Source of the DNA: Combretum micranthum | Taxonomy: Eukaryota > Streptophyta > Magnoliopsida > Myrtales > Combretaceae | NCBI GenBank assembly: GCA_024138025.1 | Contig: JAMXBD010001091.1 | Location: forward strand, 186,001 to 250,000 | Reading direction: 5' to 3' | Length of the DNA: 64,000 nt | Shown here: piece by piece, positions 1-11,970 of the stretch | Layout: every line of letters starts with the position of its first letter | Numbering within the stretch: the stretch's first letter is position 1 | Made by a program: the position numbers and the translations under genes | The notes under the pieces: generated by a model | Database searches by the model: none | Told to the model about the DNA's origin: nothing | Seen by the model: only the letters and a program-made list of their open reading frames with translations

Positions 1-175
1 TATGAAAAATAAAATATATTTCCGTTTCGTTTTGATTCCTAAATTTCTAATAGAATCTATCTATTATTTTAAACTTTCAAACTCTTAAATTAACTTCCTC
101 ATCACTTTAAGGACTATCTCCTTGACATCTCAAATCTAACCTTATTTATATATACCTTAAACACTTGAAAGAAAG

Positions 176-512
176 GGGAAATTGCAAATTCACTCTCTAA
201 ACATTAACTTATGTGTAAATTCATTCCATTAACTTTCAAAGTGATGTATTGGACCCCTTAAACTTTCATCTATATATGCGATTAAAAACATATAACATTT
301 TCCATCAAAACAAATGGGATAGAGTATGGATTCACCCTCTAAACTTTTCATCTATGTTCAGATTCACCTTCAAAGTTTTCATCTATATGCAAATTAATTG
401 TCCTCATAGTGCTAATTTTTGAAAGTTTAAGGGATCCAAAATATCACATTAAAAGTTTAAGAGATAAATGTACACATAGGTCAAAGTTTAGGTGGTAAAT
501 TTGCAATTATCC
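176..512. mobile_element. Foldback MITE, probably Mutator-type
   Basis: The left ~95 bases and the right ~95 bases are inverted copies of each other: the left end reads GGGAAATTGCAAATT and the right end, reverse-complemented, reads GGATAATTGCAAATT. Similarity continues inward to the shared CCCTTAAACTTTC block. Flanks 165-175 (TTGAAAGAAAG) and 513-523 (TTAAAAGAAAT) agree at 9 of 11 positions, which suits a decayed 9-bp target duplication. No coding capacity. Long terminal inverted repeats with a ~9-bp duplication point to a non-autonomous Mutator-like element; the superfamily is inferred. Confidence 0.65.
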
Positions 513-1160
513 TTAAAAGAAATAAACAATACTTTGGAACAAAAGTGTTATGGAATTTACCTTAAAAAAAAGTATTACGGAATAAGGACCATGGATATTG
601 ATTGATGCACAAGTATAAAATGTAATAAAAGTTCACAATTGACTTGATCAATTCTAATTGCATATATACAAATTGATTAAATTATTTGAAATAGCTAATG
701 TGAAAGAAAATTTGTTATTGAAATCGTGAAATTTAAAATTTAATTCCCTAATTAAACTTAATGAATTATCTGATTCTTTAATTTTTATAGAAGTATATTT
801 TTAGTATTCAATGCTTTGTCATTTTTTATATTTAAATCCTAAGCCCTTTTTCTTTTTAATTTCAGTTTTCAACATTTAAGTCCCATTTTAACCCTATTAA
901 TTTTTACATTAGTTTTCAACATGTGATGTATCTTGATTGACAAAAAACTACTAGTTTAAATAAATAAAATGATACAATTAAATAAATTAAAAAAATGAAT
1001 AAAATATAGAAAAGTATGAAAATTAAATGTAGCTTGTGGCACCTTTGCGAGAGAAAGCCCATTTTCTTTTTTCATATATGGATTTCTAGGTTTAGACTTT
1101 AGACCATTTTTCATCCGTTTTGATTCTTTTTGGATTTTCTTTTTAATGTTTGGTAATCTT
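513..1160. other. AT-rich spacer, no gene seen
   Basis: No open frame with recognisable content and no clear repeat structure. The last few bases, ATCTT at 1156-1160, are the left target duplication of the copia element that follows. Confidence 0.6.
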
Positions 1161-1388
1161 TGTTGATATTATTATTTGTGTTTATTATCTCACACGTGCC
1201 AGGTCTTTCACATGTAACAGGGTAATAAAAACCCTTGTAAATATCTTGTTGAACAGTTGTCAGATAAAAAAAAATTACTTTCCCAAATATTCGAGTCTTC
1301 TTTTCCTCAAATTTCTTTTCTTCTTTCTCCTTTGCGCCTGTGTTCGTATATGGCAGGTACATGCAGATTTATCTAGCGGAAGTTTTCA
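1161..1388 (+). repeat. 5' LTR of copia element
   Basis: 228 bp, TG...CA. Compared with the 3' LTR it lacks a TG dinucleotide after CACATG and one base in the CTTTTC(T)CTC stretch; I see no substitution. A CACACGTG E-box/G-box-like motif lies near its start (1191-1198) and could serve transcription, which is inference. Confidence 0.95.
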
Positions 1389-1400
1389 TGGTATCAGAGC
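1389..1400 (+). other. Primer-binding site (initiator tRNA-Met type)
   Basis: TGGTATCAGAGC directly abuts the LTR end. This is the standard complement of the 3' end of plant initiator methionine tRNA, used to prime minus-strand synthesis. Confidence 0.93.
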
Positions 1401-1469
1401 AGGTTTAATCTCTTGTTCCTCTCCTGTTCCTTTATTTGTAGAGATCGATTTTTCCTTCTTGGTTAAAAC

Positions 1470-2304
1470 ATGAGTTTAGTTGAACGATCTTTTGGTGATC
1501 CGTATTTTCTGTCTGGATCGGATCATCCTGGTATATCCATAACAAATTTAGTGTTTAACGGTACAAATTATCTTGGATGGAGTCGTTCTATTCGTTTGGC
1601 TTTAGGAGCGAAGGCAAAATTAGGTTTTATTGATGGATTATGTCAAAAACCTAATGATAATGTTGAAGAATCAGAAAAATGGATTAGGAATGATTACATG
1701 ATAAGATGCTGGTTGTTGAACTCTATGACAAAAGAACTTTCAGAAGTCTTTATGTATGCGCAATCGGCTAGGGAGCTATGGGAAGATGTAACTGAGAGAT
1801 TTGGAATGACTAGTGGTCCTTTATTGTATCAATTGCAATATGAAATAGCGAATACGAAGCAAGGTACTTCTTCTGTAACAGAATACTTTAACAAGCTGAA
1901 AAGGATTTGGGATGAATTAAGTAGTCTTTGTGATAATCCAATTTGTGAATGTGATGCGCGTGAGCAGTGTGTATGTGATCTGAAAAATAAATGGCAAGAG
2001 GTTGACAATAGAAACAAGCTAATGCAGTTTCTTATGGGGTTGAATGATGTTTTTGAATATGTTCGTAATCAAGTTCTGTCTATGGATCCGTTACCTACTG
2101 TGAGTAAAGCATATTATCTGATTTGTCAAATTGAAAAACAAAAACAGATGACTGAAATGCTTGGAAATACAAATGAGAATGAATGCAGCTTTATTGGCTA
2201 GAAGTTTGCAGACTTCTTTTTAGTGATAGAAAGGAAAAGAGGAATAAGTTGTATTGCCATCATTGTAAGAAAAATGGTCATACAGAGATAAATGCTTTGA
2301 AATA
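1470..2304 (+). pseudogene. gag of copia element, frameshifted
   Basis: The open part (1470-2201, 243 codons) carries the copia gag fold. Near the N terminus is the FNGTNYLGWSRSIRLAL motif, and further on the conserved ELWEDVTERF and LLYQLQYEI motifs of the UBN2/Retrotran_gag family. The coding signal then moves to a second frame (about 2180-2215) and to a third (about 2222-2275), where a CCHC zinc knuckle (CHHCKKNGH) can be seen, before pol takes over. So gag and its nucleocapsid part are no longer one frame. The start ATG is 70 bases after the primer-binding site. In an intact element gag would package the RNA; this copy cannot make a full-length product. Confidence 0.88.
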
Positions 2305-5300
2305 GTGGGTTTTCCAGATTGGTATAAGCCTACAAGAGGAACTAGATTCGGATCCAGAGTTGCAGCACAGATAGAGACTATGGATACACCGATTGGAATG
2401 CTACAGTTGAATTCTGTTAATATTAATGATTCTGATTTGATTTCCAGAATTTGTCAACAGGTTGTGAAAGTCATGAAAGACAATCAATTGACAAGTGGAC
2501 ATTCAGAGGAGAGTGTAGCGAATTTTGCAGGTAATATTCTCACTTTAGCATCAAATATTAATTGTACATTGAGTAAATGGATTGTTGACACAGGAGCTTC
2601 AGATCATATTACTCCTTATTTTGAACTGTTACACTCAACAAGAACCCTGAAAAATCCTATTAGAATCAAATTACCAGATGGTCATGTTAAACTTGTGAAT
2701 ATTGTTGGAAATATTACACTATATGATCAACTCATTCTTCACAATGTCCTTTTTGTTCCTGATTTTCACTTCAACCTTCTATCAGTTAGTCGTTTGTTAT
2801 CCAAACACAACCTAATTGCCATTTTTAATCCAACCACTTGCACCTTTCAGGACCAGAATTCTAAAACATCAGTGGCGGTTGCTGAAACTGTTGGAGGACT
2901 TTATGTGTTGAAATCTCAATGTAATGCTGGGATCTCTAATTCCTGTTTGAATAATAAATCTTTTACTGTATCAAACACTTGTACTGTTGTCTTAGATAAT
3001 AAAGTCTCGCATGATCTTTTTCATAAGAGACTTGGTCATATTTCATGGTCTTCTTTGTCACATTTGCTTGGTGCATCTGTTAATAAAAATACTCAGTTTG
3101 TTTGTGATACTTGCATGCTTGCTAAGTTTCACAAATTACCCTTTGATGCAAGTTCTACTTGTTCTTCTTGTCCTTTCGATTTGTTACACATGGATATATG
3201 GGGTCCTTGTAATACACCGTCTATGTCAGGAGATAAATTTTTCTTAACCATAGTTGATGATATGACACGCTGTACTTGGACATATATGATGAAACACAAG
3301 TCTCAAACCCTATCCTTAATATCTAATTTCTTAGCATATGTGAGAAACCATTTCCAAGTTACACAAAAAATCATTAGAACGGACAGTGGAGGAGAATTTG
3401 TGTCTTATGAATGTCAAACCTTATTCAATAAACTTGGTATATTACATCAACGTAGTGTACCTTACACACCACAACAAAATGGTGTAGTTGAGCATAAACA
3501 TAGACACTTACTTGAGACTGCTAGGGCTTTGCGTTTTCATGCTCATTTACCCAAACAATTTTGGGCAGAATGTATTCTTGCGGCAACCACACTCATAAAT
3601 AAAATGCCTCGTCAAAATTTAAATTGGCATTCACCCTTTCAGTTGTTGTACAAAAAGCCACCTTCCTATAAAGACCTTCGTGTTTTTGGTTGTTTAGCAT
3701 ATGCAGCAACAACAAAATTGGTAGAGATAAATTTGATCCTAGAGGTAGACGATGTGTATTCCTTGGCTATCCATATGGACAAAAAGGTTATAAACTCTAT
3801 GATTTGGATACACACAAGATTTTTGTCAGTAGAGATGTTCTTTTCTATGAGGATGTCTTTCCTTTCAAATCGTCATCTATCCAAGATTCTAATTCTGAAA
3901 CACAATCATCCCTTGTGCGAAATTCCATGTTTCCTGTTTCTATTCATGGTTCGGATGATGAATCTGTTAATCATGAATCACATAGTCATTTCACCTCAGC
4001 AGGTTCATCTGACATACAATCTGATACACATTGCAATTCTAAAGAAGTTCGAACTTCTTCAAGAATCAGAAAAACCCCAGTTTGGCTTCAAGATTTCATA
4101 CATGATGTTCATCATAATGTTTCAGCTGTTGCTCCTTCATCATATCCTTTGTTTACTTCAAAATCCTTTATTTCTTATCCAAAGGAGTATGTTGCATCTC
4201 TAGCTAATGTGTTTACTGTTCATGAACCTCAAAGTTATCATGATGCTAAAAATGATCCAAAGTGGTTAGATGGTATGAATAAGGAGCTTTTAGCTTTGGA
4301 ATCGAATAATACTTGGGAAATTACCAATTTACCATCCACTAAGAAAGCTATTGGATGTAAATGGGTGTATAAAATCAAGTATAAATCTGATGGTAGTATT
4401 GAGAGATACAAAGCACGCTTAGTTGCAAAGGGATACAATCAAATTGAAGGTATTGATTATAACTACACTTTTTCACCTGTTGCAAAATTAGCTACTGTCA
4501 GAATATTGTTGGCTGTTGCATCTATTAAAAATTGGCATATACATCAGTTAGATGTTAATAATGCTTTTCTCCATGGTTATATTGATGAGGAGATCTACAT
4601 GGTACCACCAGAAGGATATAATGTCTTGCCTGGTCAAGTTTGTAAGTTGAAACGATCATTGTATGGCCTTAAACAAGCCTCAAGACAGTGGAATAAGGAA
4701 TTGACACAGCACTTGATTACTTTGGGTTTTATTCAGTCCAAGAATGATTATTCTCTTTTTACAAAGAATTCTTCGCATGGTTTCTTGGCTGTTCTTGTGT
4801 ATGTGGATGATGTATTGGTGGTTGGAGATGATTTTTCTGGTATAACAGCTGTCAAATCTTCTCTTGATAATACTTTTACAATCAAAGATTTTGGTGAAGC
4901 ACGTTTTTTCTTGGGTATAGAAATCTGTCGTGGTCATACTGGTTTGATGTTAAATCAACATAAGTTTGCATTGGATATTTTGACAGATGCTGGTCTTACT
5001 GGTTCAAAACCAGTTTCTCTTCCTTTTCCAGCAAATCTACATCTTGATTGCAACACAGGGATTTGTTTCTGATCCTACTTTATACAGGCGGATAGTGGGG
5101 CGTTTGCTTTATTTGACTATAACGAGACTCGATCTTTCTTTTGCTGTTCAACAGTTGAGTCAGTTTGTTTCTCAACCACAACGTCCACATTTGCTTGCTG
5201 CTTTCCATGTTCTTCGTTACTTAAAGGGTACTATTACACGAGGGTTATTCTATTCTGCTCATTCTGATTTGTGTTTACATGGTTTTTCTGATGCGGATTA

Positions 5301-5748
5301 GGGTACTTCACGTGTTGATAGAAAATCATTGACTGGTTTTTGTATTTTTATTGGATCCTCTCTTATTTCTTGGAAAACCAAGAAGCAAATAACAGTTTCT
5401 ACCTCTTCAGCTGAAGCAGAGTATAGAAGCATTGCTTCTACTACTAAGGAGTTGCTTTGGGTTTCATATATTTTGGCTGATTTATCTGTTCCCATTTCTC
5501 TTCCTATAGTGCTGAACACGGACAGTAAGTCTGCCAAGCAGCTGGCTGAAAACCCCTGTTTTCATGCTCGGACTAAACATATAGAGGTTGATGTACATTT
5601 TGTAAGAGATCACATAGCTTCTGGTTTTCTTTCAATTGCTTTTGTTCCCTCTGCTGCACAACTTGCTGATTGTATGACCAAGTCCGTAAATGCTCAGCAA
5701 CTTGATTTTTTGTATTGCAAGTTAGGACTTCTTACAAGTCCAACTTGA
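2305..5748 (+). pseudogene. pol of copia element (PR-IN-RT-RH), broken
   Basis: Segment 1 (2305 to ~3710) holds protease (WIVDTGASDHIT), the GAG-pre-integrase HHCC finger, and the integrase core with Asp in HMDIWGP, Asp in RTDSGGEF and Glu in QQNGVVEHK. Near 3705-3720 the signal shifts frame; segment 2 (to 5072) holds the reverse transcriptase with LDVNNAFLHG, LKQASRQW and the catalytic YVDDVLVV. Near 5040-5072 it shifts again; segment 3 runs to an in-frame TAG at 5299, just after the RNase H FSDAD motif, and resumes to 5748 with SSAEAEYR. All catalytic motifs survive; only the frame is lost. Presumably non-autonomous now, unless the breaks are sequencing errors at short homopolymers. Confidence 0.92.
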
Positions 5749-5757
5749 AGGGGGGGG
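5744..5757 (+). other. Polypurine tract of copia element
   Basis: CTTGAAGGGGGGG immediately before the 3' LTR, a typical plus-strand priming site. Confidence 0.9.
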
Positions 5758-5988
5758 TGTTGATATTATTATTTGTGTTTATTATCTCACACGTGCCAGG
5801 TCTTTCACATGTGTAACAGGGTAATAAAAACCCTTGTAAATATCTTGTTGAACAGTTGTCAGATAAAAAAAAATTACTTTCCCAAATATTCGAGTCTTCT
5901 TTTCTCTCAAATTTCTTTTCTTCTTTCTCCTTTGCGCCTGTGTTCGTATATGGCAGGTACATGCAGATTTATCTAGCGGAAGTTTTCA
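5758..5988 (+). repeat. 3' LTR of copia element
   Basis: 231 bp, TG...CA, matching the 5' LTR apart from two indels (3 bases in all). It is followed at once by the right copy of the ATCTT target duplication. Confidence 0.95.
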
Positions 5989-6062
5989 ATCTTAAATTAT
6001 TTTAAACAAAATTTTAAGTTAACCAGACGCATAAAGGACCTCAAGTCTCGGTCATTGACGGA

Positions 6063-6470
6063 CTACAAAACCCCAACACCATGTACGCATTTTGGACCAA
6101 CATATCCATTAAGTTCATCCGAAACATCCTTAAACAAATAGTAGAGAAAAGAAGAACTATAAAAGAAAGAAACTTCATTTAGTCCTTTCCATGTAGCGAC
6201 AGCAAGATCAAAGGGCAACCCATTAGCTTCTATAGTTATCCACCTCACTTTCCATGTTGGGTGCTTAAATATTAATTCCCAGCAAGACAGAATTTCATCT
6301 AAAATTAAAGGATTAGATGGGATTGGTTTAGACAGCCAATTGAAACTAACCAAGTATCCATTTTAATAGTAACATTTTACAAATTCAAATTTCCGGTCAT
6401 TCAAACTTCATAGGATATGGCTTTAATCTCCACTTCAACTGGAAAAACATGTTCAATTTTCTTCGCTAAT
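6063..6470 (-). pseudogene. LINE-type RNase H (RVT_3) fragment
   Basis: Minus-strand translation of 6063-6353 contains NWLSKPIPSNP and WKVRWITIEANGLPFDLA. These resemble the end of the RNase H-like domain of plant non-LTR retrotransposons, where a '...W.VRW..REAN..AD.LA' pattern is usual. Farther upstream on the same strand (to about 6470), broken-frame sequence resembling PVEVEIKA fits the middle of that domain. No reverse transcriptase part is seen. The active-site residues cannot be traced with confidence, and a domesticated RNase H-like host pseudogene is the alternative. Confidence 0.45.
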
Positions 6471-6543
6471 CCACACTTTGACCTCTCCAATTTCGCACAT
6501 AAGCTGTCGTTCCTGTAAATTTGTCATGATCCTTGAAGGCCTC

Positions 6544-9500
6544 CCAAATATCCCAAACTTTCATCTAAGCTAGAAATTAGATTTAGATAGTTTAATTGAT
6601 GCAAGAAAAATAGATTATAAATTATGATTACATGAATTAATGTAATTAAATTAGTAAATAGATTTAAATAGAAATTTGAGATTCAGATTCTTAAACCCCT
6701 AACATGTTATTCAAACATTGAGTGGATTCCTAAATGCCTAAACTTTGACCCAACCTCTCTTATCCTTAATCCTTGTATATTTTGAAATCATCTGCTTACT
6801 TAAAAATATCAGATTTTGAGTCGAAGCTTAAGTTAAATATCGATTTGATATAAAACCAACCTCTTAAATCAAATCTTTATCTTAAGTTCTTTATTTCTAA
6901 CATATTGAATCTTAAATTATTTCCTAAACACTTTCAGAATTAAATATATCAATTTGAATTTTTAAACCTAATACCCTTATCCTAAAATAGCTATAAATTA
7001 CTCTTAACCTTTCTTTTTCTTTTTGACTTTTGGCTGCCCTTTTCATTTTATTTCCTTTCCATTTCTTTCGCGTTTCTTCTTCTTCTTCTTCTTCTTTTCC
7101 TTTCTTTCTCCAAATCCAAAACTAAATCTCAAATTCAACAAGATTATAAATCAAAGATAGAAAACAAAATAGTGGATGAGATTCATACAAAAAACAACTT
7201 CAAGAACTTAGAAGAAGTGATAGAAAAGATCAAGATGTTAGGTTTGTCTAAAAAGATAAGTTTTGTTATTTTCTTTGCTTTAGTTGTTGCTATGCATGTA
7301 AAGGTTAAAATAGAGTTAAATATATAGAACTTGCGATAATATTGATAGATTAAGGATATATGAACTTGTATGCTAAAAACCTAAATATGTGTCTATTTAT
7401 GTAGGATAGGTGTTTGATAAAATAATTTAAAAATTATATGATATATATATATATATATATAAGTACTTATAGGTTAAGATTATACATGAATATGCTAATA
7501 ACAATATGTTTTGTTGATGTATGTTGAAAACAAGTAATCAAAGTGAGTAAAAAGATAAAGGACAAACATAACATAATCCCCTGGTGCATCACGAGCATGA
7601 TACGCCCATGATGCATGCAAAAAGGAAAATCAAGGGCAATCACGGGAGTAATAAAGGGCATGATCTCCTTGATCATGATTTTCATATGTCACGGCTTAGA
7701 TTACGACCTTGACAAGGGACATTATCTCCTTGTCACGGGTGTGACAAGACCCATGGTGATCATCATGGCCTGCATCACAGTCGTGATGGTGCAGGTGATG
7801 AAGATCATAGCCCCCATTATGGGGCATGATTTATCCTCCTAGTGCTATTCATAAAGAAGAAAAGAAAAAAAACAATTAAACAAAGAAAGATGAAATGAAA
7901 TAAAATGAAGTAGATGAATGATAGTTGATATTTATATTAGTTAAATGATACAATTAAACACGAGTTTAGTGAATTTATAGATTTAATAAATAAATGGATT
8001 AAATATAGAAGTTAAATATAAAATGAACTTAGTTAATAATCCCAAGTTCGACAAAACTTATTGAGCTTCAATGAGCTAAAATGAATTAGATTGATTAAGT
8101 TTAATCACCTTAGCTTAGTAATTGAATTAAATGATTAACTCTAGTCAATTTGGCTAAGTTATGTTAAAATAGGCTTAACAGCTAATAATTGGCTTAAGTT
8201 AATGAGTTAGGATAAACCATAATTAACATAGGGAATATATTTGTTTCAAATGTGTATTTTCTTAGGATATGAGTAATTTTGAATATAAATAAAATAATAA
8301 TGCTTTTGTAATAAATGATTATAATCAAAGCGAAAAGAAATATTTTGACAGACAATTGAGAACTTTTTGAATCTTGGCGGGGCAATCTTTTGTAGCCATG
8401 ATAGGCTTCCTACTTAGTATCTGATCAAATAGGGTATTAACGAAAGTTTGATATAAGTAGATAGTTAATTTAATTTCTTATATGAGTTCAATTTCTTGAA
8501 ACACATATAAATATATGATTTATCTTCTAAGATGACGTCTGATTCTTTATTTGGATTTCAAAATATAAGGTACGCAATAACTTGCGTGGTATATGCTAGG
8601 ATAGACATTCTAAATGAATTAAAACTTAAACCAGGCTTAATGAATGAGTGTTGCTTGCGCATGTGCTGTTGAATCCGGTCTAGGAAGCGACAACCTTATC
8701 CAGTGCAGGCGTAGTAGTTTAGGCACTTAAGCTACATCAATCATGATACAATGATATTTATAAGTGGCTCAGTAGGTAGCTAATGAAACAAACGGTATCA
8801 GCATAACATTTATTTAAGATTAGAGTGAAGTAACATGGTTTAGTTCACGTTTATGGGACCGGTTGAACTAAATAATGTTGTGGACTAAGACTAAGTAAAG
8901 ATACGTAACGGCTGTAAACCTTAGATGAGGCTATTTTCTTATAATGTTATGTAGGAGATATAGGTTTTTGGGTTGCTTATATCAACCACCTAAGATGCTG
9001 CTATTACTTAGGACCCCTAGAATCTCAGGATTATTCTAAAGTGTGAGTGCTCTGGTGTTGATTTGTTATTTTAATTAAAGATAATAAACTGTTGTTGTTG
9101 CATTGCATTTAGCTTAAGCTTGTATATCATCTTGTGTGTGTTTGTGTTACTGTATACTAAGCTTCGGTTTATTATTATTATTACCATCTTTTTTCCAATT
9201 GTTGTAATGATGATTTGATGATGATGTGTTGATGATGATTGATAGCGATGATGATGTTAACTCAGGTATGGGATAAAGCAGGAAGAGTTGTTGATGAGTG
9301 AAGTGAAGCAGGGTTGATGGATTATTTGTTTTTGTTCTTATTTTGTCTAAAGGATTGGATCTAATCTTTTAAAGTTGTAACTTGTTTTTCTTTAAGGGCC
9401 TAATGGAGCCAACATGTTTTGTAACAAGCTGTGAAAGCTTTGTTTATCATCTTGAATAGGTATTCTCTATTGAGATACCAAGAGTGAATGTTATTTTAAA

Positions 9501-9698
9501 AAGTTTAGTTTATCATTAATGAAATCCAGTAATTTTCATAATGTAATTATATGATTTTAAAAATTAAAATTGGTTAGCAATGTTCGAGATAAACAAATCT
9601 TTTAAGGAAACCTGTGCGTATAATACTTAAGGTATTATACATGGCTGGGGGATTTGACTTACCTTAAATTTAAAAATAGGGTAAGTCGGGTCTTTACA
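6544..9698 (+). repeat. 5' LTR of the long-LTR gypsy element
   Basis: Aligns through its whole length with 11971-15136. A TATA-like CTATAAATTAC near 6990 is followed by a pyrimidine-rich leader with a (TCT)n run (about 7077-7096), a TA microsatellite (7440-7461), then a CG-rich palindromic block (7575-7845). It ends GGGTCTTTACA at 9698, three bases before the primer site. Its first bases are CCAAATATC where the partner LTR has TGAAATATC. Confidence 0.85.
7440..7461. repeat. (TA)n microsatellite shared by the LTR pair
   Basis: A pure TA run inside the 5' LTR; the 3' LTR has a run at the same place (about 12896-12920), so the microsatellite predates transposition. Confidence 0.85.
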
Positions 9699-9701
9699 AA
9701 A

Positions 9702-9713
9702 TGGTATCAGAGC
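9702..9713 (+). other. Primer-binding site of gypsy element
   Basis: TGGTATCAGAGC, three bases after the LTR end TTTACA. It fixes the element's orientation as plus. Confidence 0.9.
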
Positions 9714-11933
9714 AATATTTATCTTGAATATTGGTCTTGCATAATGAATTAGGTCGTGTTTTAGAGTTGGTGGGTTGAGCGCGAGAAGATTTTGGTTTTT
9801 CGATTTGTGTGCTTATTGGTTGTGTTAAATTGACTGTTAAATCTCTTGTTTAGAATTTAATGAAATTTAGTTAACTATACTAAACTAAACCAACTTGACT
9901 TAAATTAACTTTTTTTGATATTTGAAATGGAATTAATTGGAATAATGCATGATTTGTTGAATATGCTATGTTGTGAGATTTTATAATTTTTGCATGTTAT
10001 ATGTTTTATATTGTATTTTGCTTAATGATGTATATATATTTTCTTATGAAATGTTTCATTATGTGGTATGTATGTGTGTTTTGTTATGAAATATGTGAGT
10101 GTTAGTCTTGAATGTAATATGTGTGTGAATATCTTGATATATATATTATTTACGATATAATTGTGAGTGTTGTGTGAATATAAAATTTTGTTTGTTATGT
10201 ATACGTTTTATTGTATATTATGTTATTGATGTATGCATATGTCATGTAATGTGTTTTGTTTATGATGTCATTGTGAGTATATGTTTTGATGTTTGCTTGT
10301 AAAATGAATTTAACTCAACTTTAACTAAATGTAAGTAGAGCACAAATAATTTAGAAAAACACTACGATTTGCTTCCTCTATCCTTTAAAATTTGAAATAG
10401 AATATAAGTAATCGCGTGATATGTTTTAATATGTATCTCTTGTTTAAAAATTTGATAGACTATAATAGGAATTTTGTTCCCTCTATGATGTATTTGTTGG
10501 TATGTTGATAAGAACAAAGAAATCATAATGGAAAGCAAACTTAAAATTTCAAATTTGATTTTGACATTTCAAAGTTTACACATGACAAATGTATATTTCC
10601 AAAATCAAATGATTTGTGAAAGTTTAAGATGAAAGGAATATTAAAAAATTTCAAGTAGAGGTAAACTTCATCCAATCCAACTCTACTAATATGACAACAT
10701 ATTTACTATAAATCTAATGAGTTGTCAAAATAGAATTCTAAATCTAATCCAAAATTCTCTCAAAATCAAAAGACAAATTATCCATAGCAACGTAATAACC
10801 AAATAAAACAATTGAAGAAATATCTTAATTATATCAAAAGTAAAAGTGCTGACGAATAATTATCAAAATTCAACATTTCAATAAGGATAGAAGCCAAGAT
10901 TCGAAATTCTAAACAGTGGATAAATGCTTGTCTATCACTGATTATATATATATATATATATATATGATGGCAATATTGTGACAAATTCTCAACATCACGA
11001 GAATAATTTAAAATACAAAATAACAAATTAGATTCATTATATCATAACATGTAGTGAATGAAACTCAAACAAAAATGTTCTATACATGCAATGATAACAA
11101 CGTATCAAACCATAGAAAAATTTTGCGAAGTACAACTCATAACTCAACATAGCAAATCATATTCATTATACTAAACCACATGATGAACGAAACCTAAAAT
11201 GAAATTGATTCCATATCTATAACCAAAATGGAATTTCCGTTATACGAAATATATAAAGTAAATCTATGAATCAAAGACATAAAAGTTGACGTCTCCAAAA
11301 TCAAACAAACCTTAAAAAATGAACAACAATACGAAATTAGACATAGCTGTGTAAATGAAAATGAAACATCTTGATTGCAACCATGTCAAGATGACTACAG
11401 AATATGACATCCTTGATGATTAAAAGAATATGAGTATTGTGTGTTTTATATGCGCATTGCCACATATAATCAATTAAGAATGGTATAGTGAACCCACCAC
11501 CTTCCTTTGTTAAGTTATTTTGCTTGTCAGTTGTGTCGTGTTGTTATGTGTTGTTTTGAGTCAAGAGTTAAGTTGAGTCGGGTTATCAGTCGTTTTTGTT
11601 GAGTCTATCATTTTTGATTGAGTCTTGTCTAGTTGAGTGAGTGGAAGGTTAAAATTGCTGAACTAATTTCTATTGTTTTATATATGCAATATTGCATGAG
11701 ATATCTGTTGCATGACATTAAGGAAACGTTAAAAGATTTTTAATTATAAATTGAAGATATAAATGATGAGTAATTAAGTATTTATGGAAAAAAACAACAA
11801 AATTAAAAGAACAATGATTAGAGTGCGCAGTGAAAGCATAGTGAAAGAACAAAATTCCTAAAATGATAAAAAGTTTTGAGTAATAAAGTTTAAAGATGAT
11901 GTGAAATATATTCTATTAACAAATAATCAAGTG
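9714..11933 (+). other. Non-coding internal domain of the gypsy element
   Basis: About 2.2 kb of AT-rich, GT-biased DNA with no gag, protease, reverse transcriptase or integrase signal in any frame. It holds a (TA)n microsatellite at 10943-10965. The middle (about 10320-11500) changes base character and could be an insertion or unrelated filler, but I found no terminal repeats for it. Confidence 0.6.
10943..10965. repeat. (TA)n microsatellite
   Basis: Pure TA run in the internal domain of the long-LTR element. Confidence 0.85.
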
Positions 11934-11970
11934 AATTTCGAGGACGAAATTCTTATAAAAGGGGGAAGAA
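11934..11970 (+). other. Polypurine tract and conserved gypsy 3' end
   Basis: Contains TTTCGAGGACGAAATTCTT and then AAAAGGGGGAAGAA just before the TGAAATATC start of the 3' LTR. This layout is typical of plant chromovirus 3' ends and is the main reason to call the element gypsy. Confidence 0.8.

Larger units (their letters stand above)
1161..5988 (+). mobile_element. Full-length Ty1/copia LTR retrotransposon
   Basis: The element has two ~230-bp direct LTRs starting TGTTGATATT and ending AGTTTTCA. A primer-binding site follows the left LTR and a purine tract precedes the right LTR. A perfect 5-bp target duplication, ATCTT, lies at 1156-1160 and 5989-5993. Domain order is gag, protease, integrase, reverse transcriptase, RNase H, which defines copia rather than gypsy. 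The ~4.8-kb length and very short LTRs suit the Ale/Retrofit-type lineages, but lineage is only a guess. The LTRs differ by two small indels and no substitutions, so insertion looks recent, yet the coding region has several frameshifts and a stop. Confidence 0.95.
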
